Positions 63,247-64,000 of a stretch of 64,000 bases of DNA are shown one piece after another (the first letter of the stretch is position 1; each line of letters opens with the position of its first letter). Below the pieces are notes generated by a model. That model saw nothing but the letters and a program-made list of their open reading frames with translations, ran no database searches and was not told where the DNA came from. This DNA is from Stutzerimonas xanthomarina (lineage in GTDB: Bacteria > Pseudomonadota > Gammaproteobacteria > Pseudomonadales > Pseudomonadaceae). Both the position numbers and the translations under genes were made by a program. Location of the stretch: positions 124,001-188,000 of the forward strand of contig NZ_RHQM01000008.1 of the NCBI RefSeq assembly GCF_003935375.1, written 5' to 3'.

Positions 63247-64000
<754 letters not shown>

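Overview
The window is ordinary chromosomal DNA of a high-GC gammaproteobacterium of the family Pseudomonadaceae. The best guess is the Pseudomonas stutzeri (Stutzerimonas) group. The evidence is long-range gene order that I recognise from Pseudomonas: bioBFHCD followed by two acyl-CoA dehydrogenases and a Gac/Rsm small RNA; msrA-dipA; aceEF opposite glnE-ilvE; the waaFCGP core-LPS cluster through hldE; waaA; a tolC-like gene; thiC; nudF-cpdA-yqiA-parE-parC. A carotenoid hydroxylase (crtZ) at the left edge and an AceF with three lipoyl domains (as in Azotobacter vinelandii) fit that group. I see no insertion sequence, phage, CRISPR array, tRNA or rRNA. Species assignment is inference.

Layout. 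1-4.3 kb: crtZ fragment, nitronate monooxygenase, rlmJ, srkA, comF. 4.3-8.9 kb: the biotin operon bioBFHCD behind a BirA-type operator shared with comF. 9-15 kb: a small conserved protein, a PsrA-type box, two paralogous long acyl-CoA dehydrogenases flanking a membrane diguanylate cyclase, then an RsmY-type small RNA with two GacA boxes. 15-19.3 kb: msrA, the c-di-GMP phosphodiesterase dipA and a secreted unknown. 19.4-24 kb: pyruvate dehydrogenase aceE-aceF, with a twin palindrome in the aceE/glnE intergenic region. 24-28 kb: glnE and ilvE. 28-47 kb: LPS core assembly, comprising heptosyltransferases, WaaG, a family of sugar kinases (one a truncated remnant, one carrying two kinase domains), a carbamoyltransferase, several glycosyltransferases, an in-frame WaaL-MsbA fusion, and hldE. 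47-53.6 kb: a hypothetical gene, an aldo/keto reductase and FAD oxidoreductase pair, an SMR transporter, waaA, and a TolC-like outer-membrane channel. 53.8-56 kb: TPP riboswitch and thiC. 56-64 kb: lipoprotein, nudF, a DUF1249 protein, cpdA, yqiA, parE, three translationally coupled small genes and the start of parC.

How the genes work together. The 28-47 kb block supplies most steps of lipid A-core completion: heptose activation (hldE), HepI/HepII/glucose addition, core phosphorylation and carbamoylation, outer-core sugars, flipping (MsbA) and O-antigen ligation (WaaL); Kdo transfer is by waaA nearby. The diguanylate cyclase, RsmY and DipA lie within about 7 kb of each other and all belong to the motile/sessile switch of pseudomonads.

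The most unusual items are the continuous WaaL-MsbA reading frame, the RsmY gene with two GacA boxes, the decayed core kinase at 33 kb, and a kinase-like gene that converges on and overlaps a glycosyltransferase at 42 kb. Family assignments come from recognised motifs and gene order. No database search was run.
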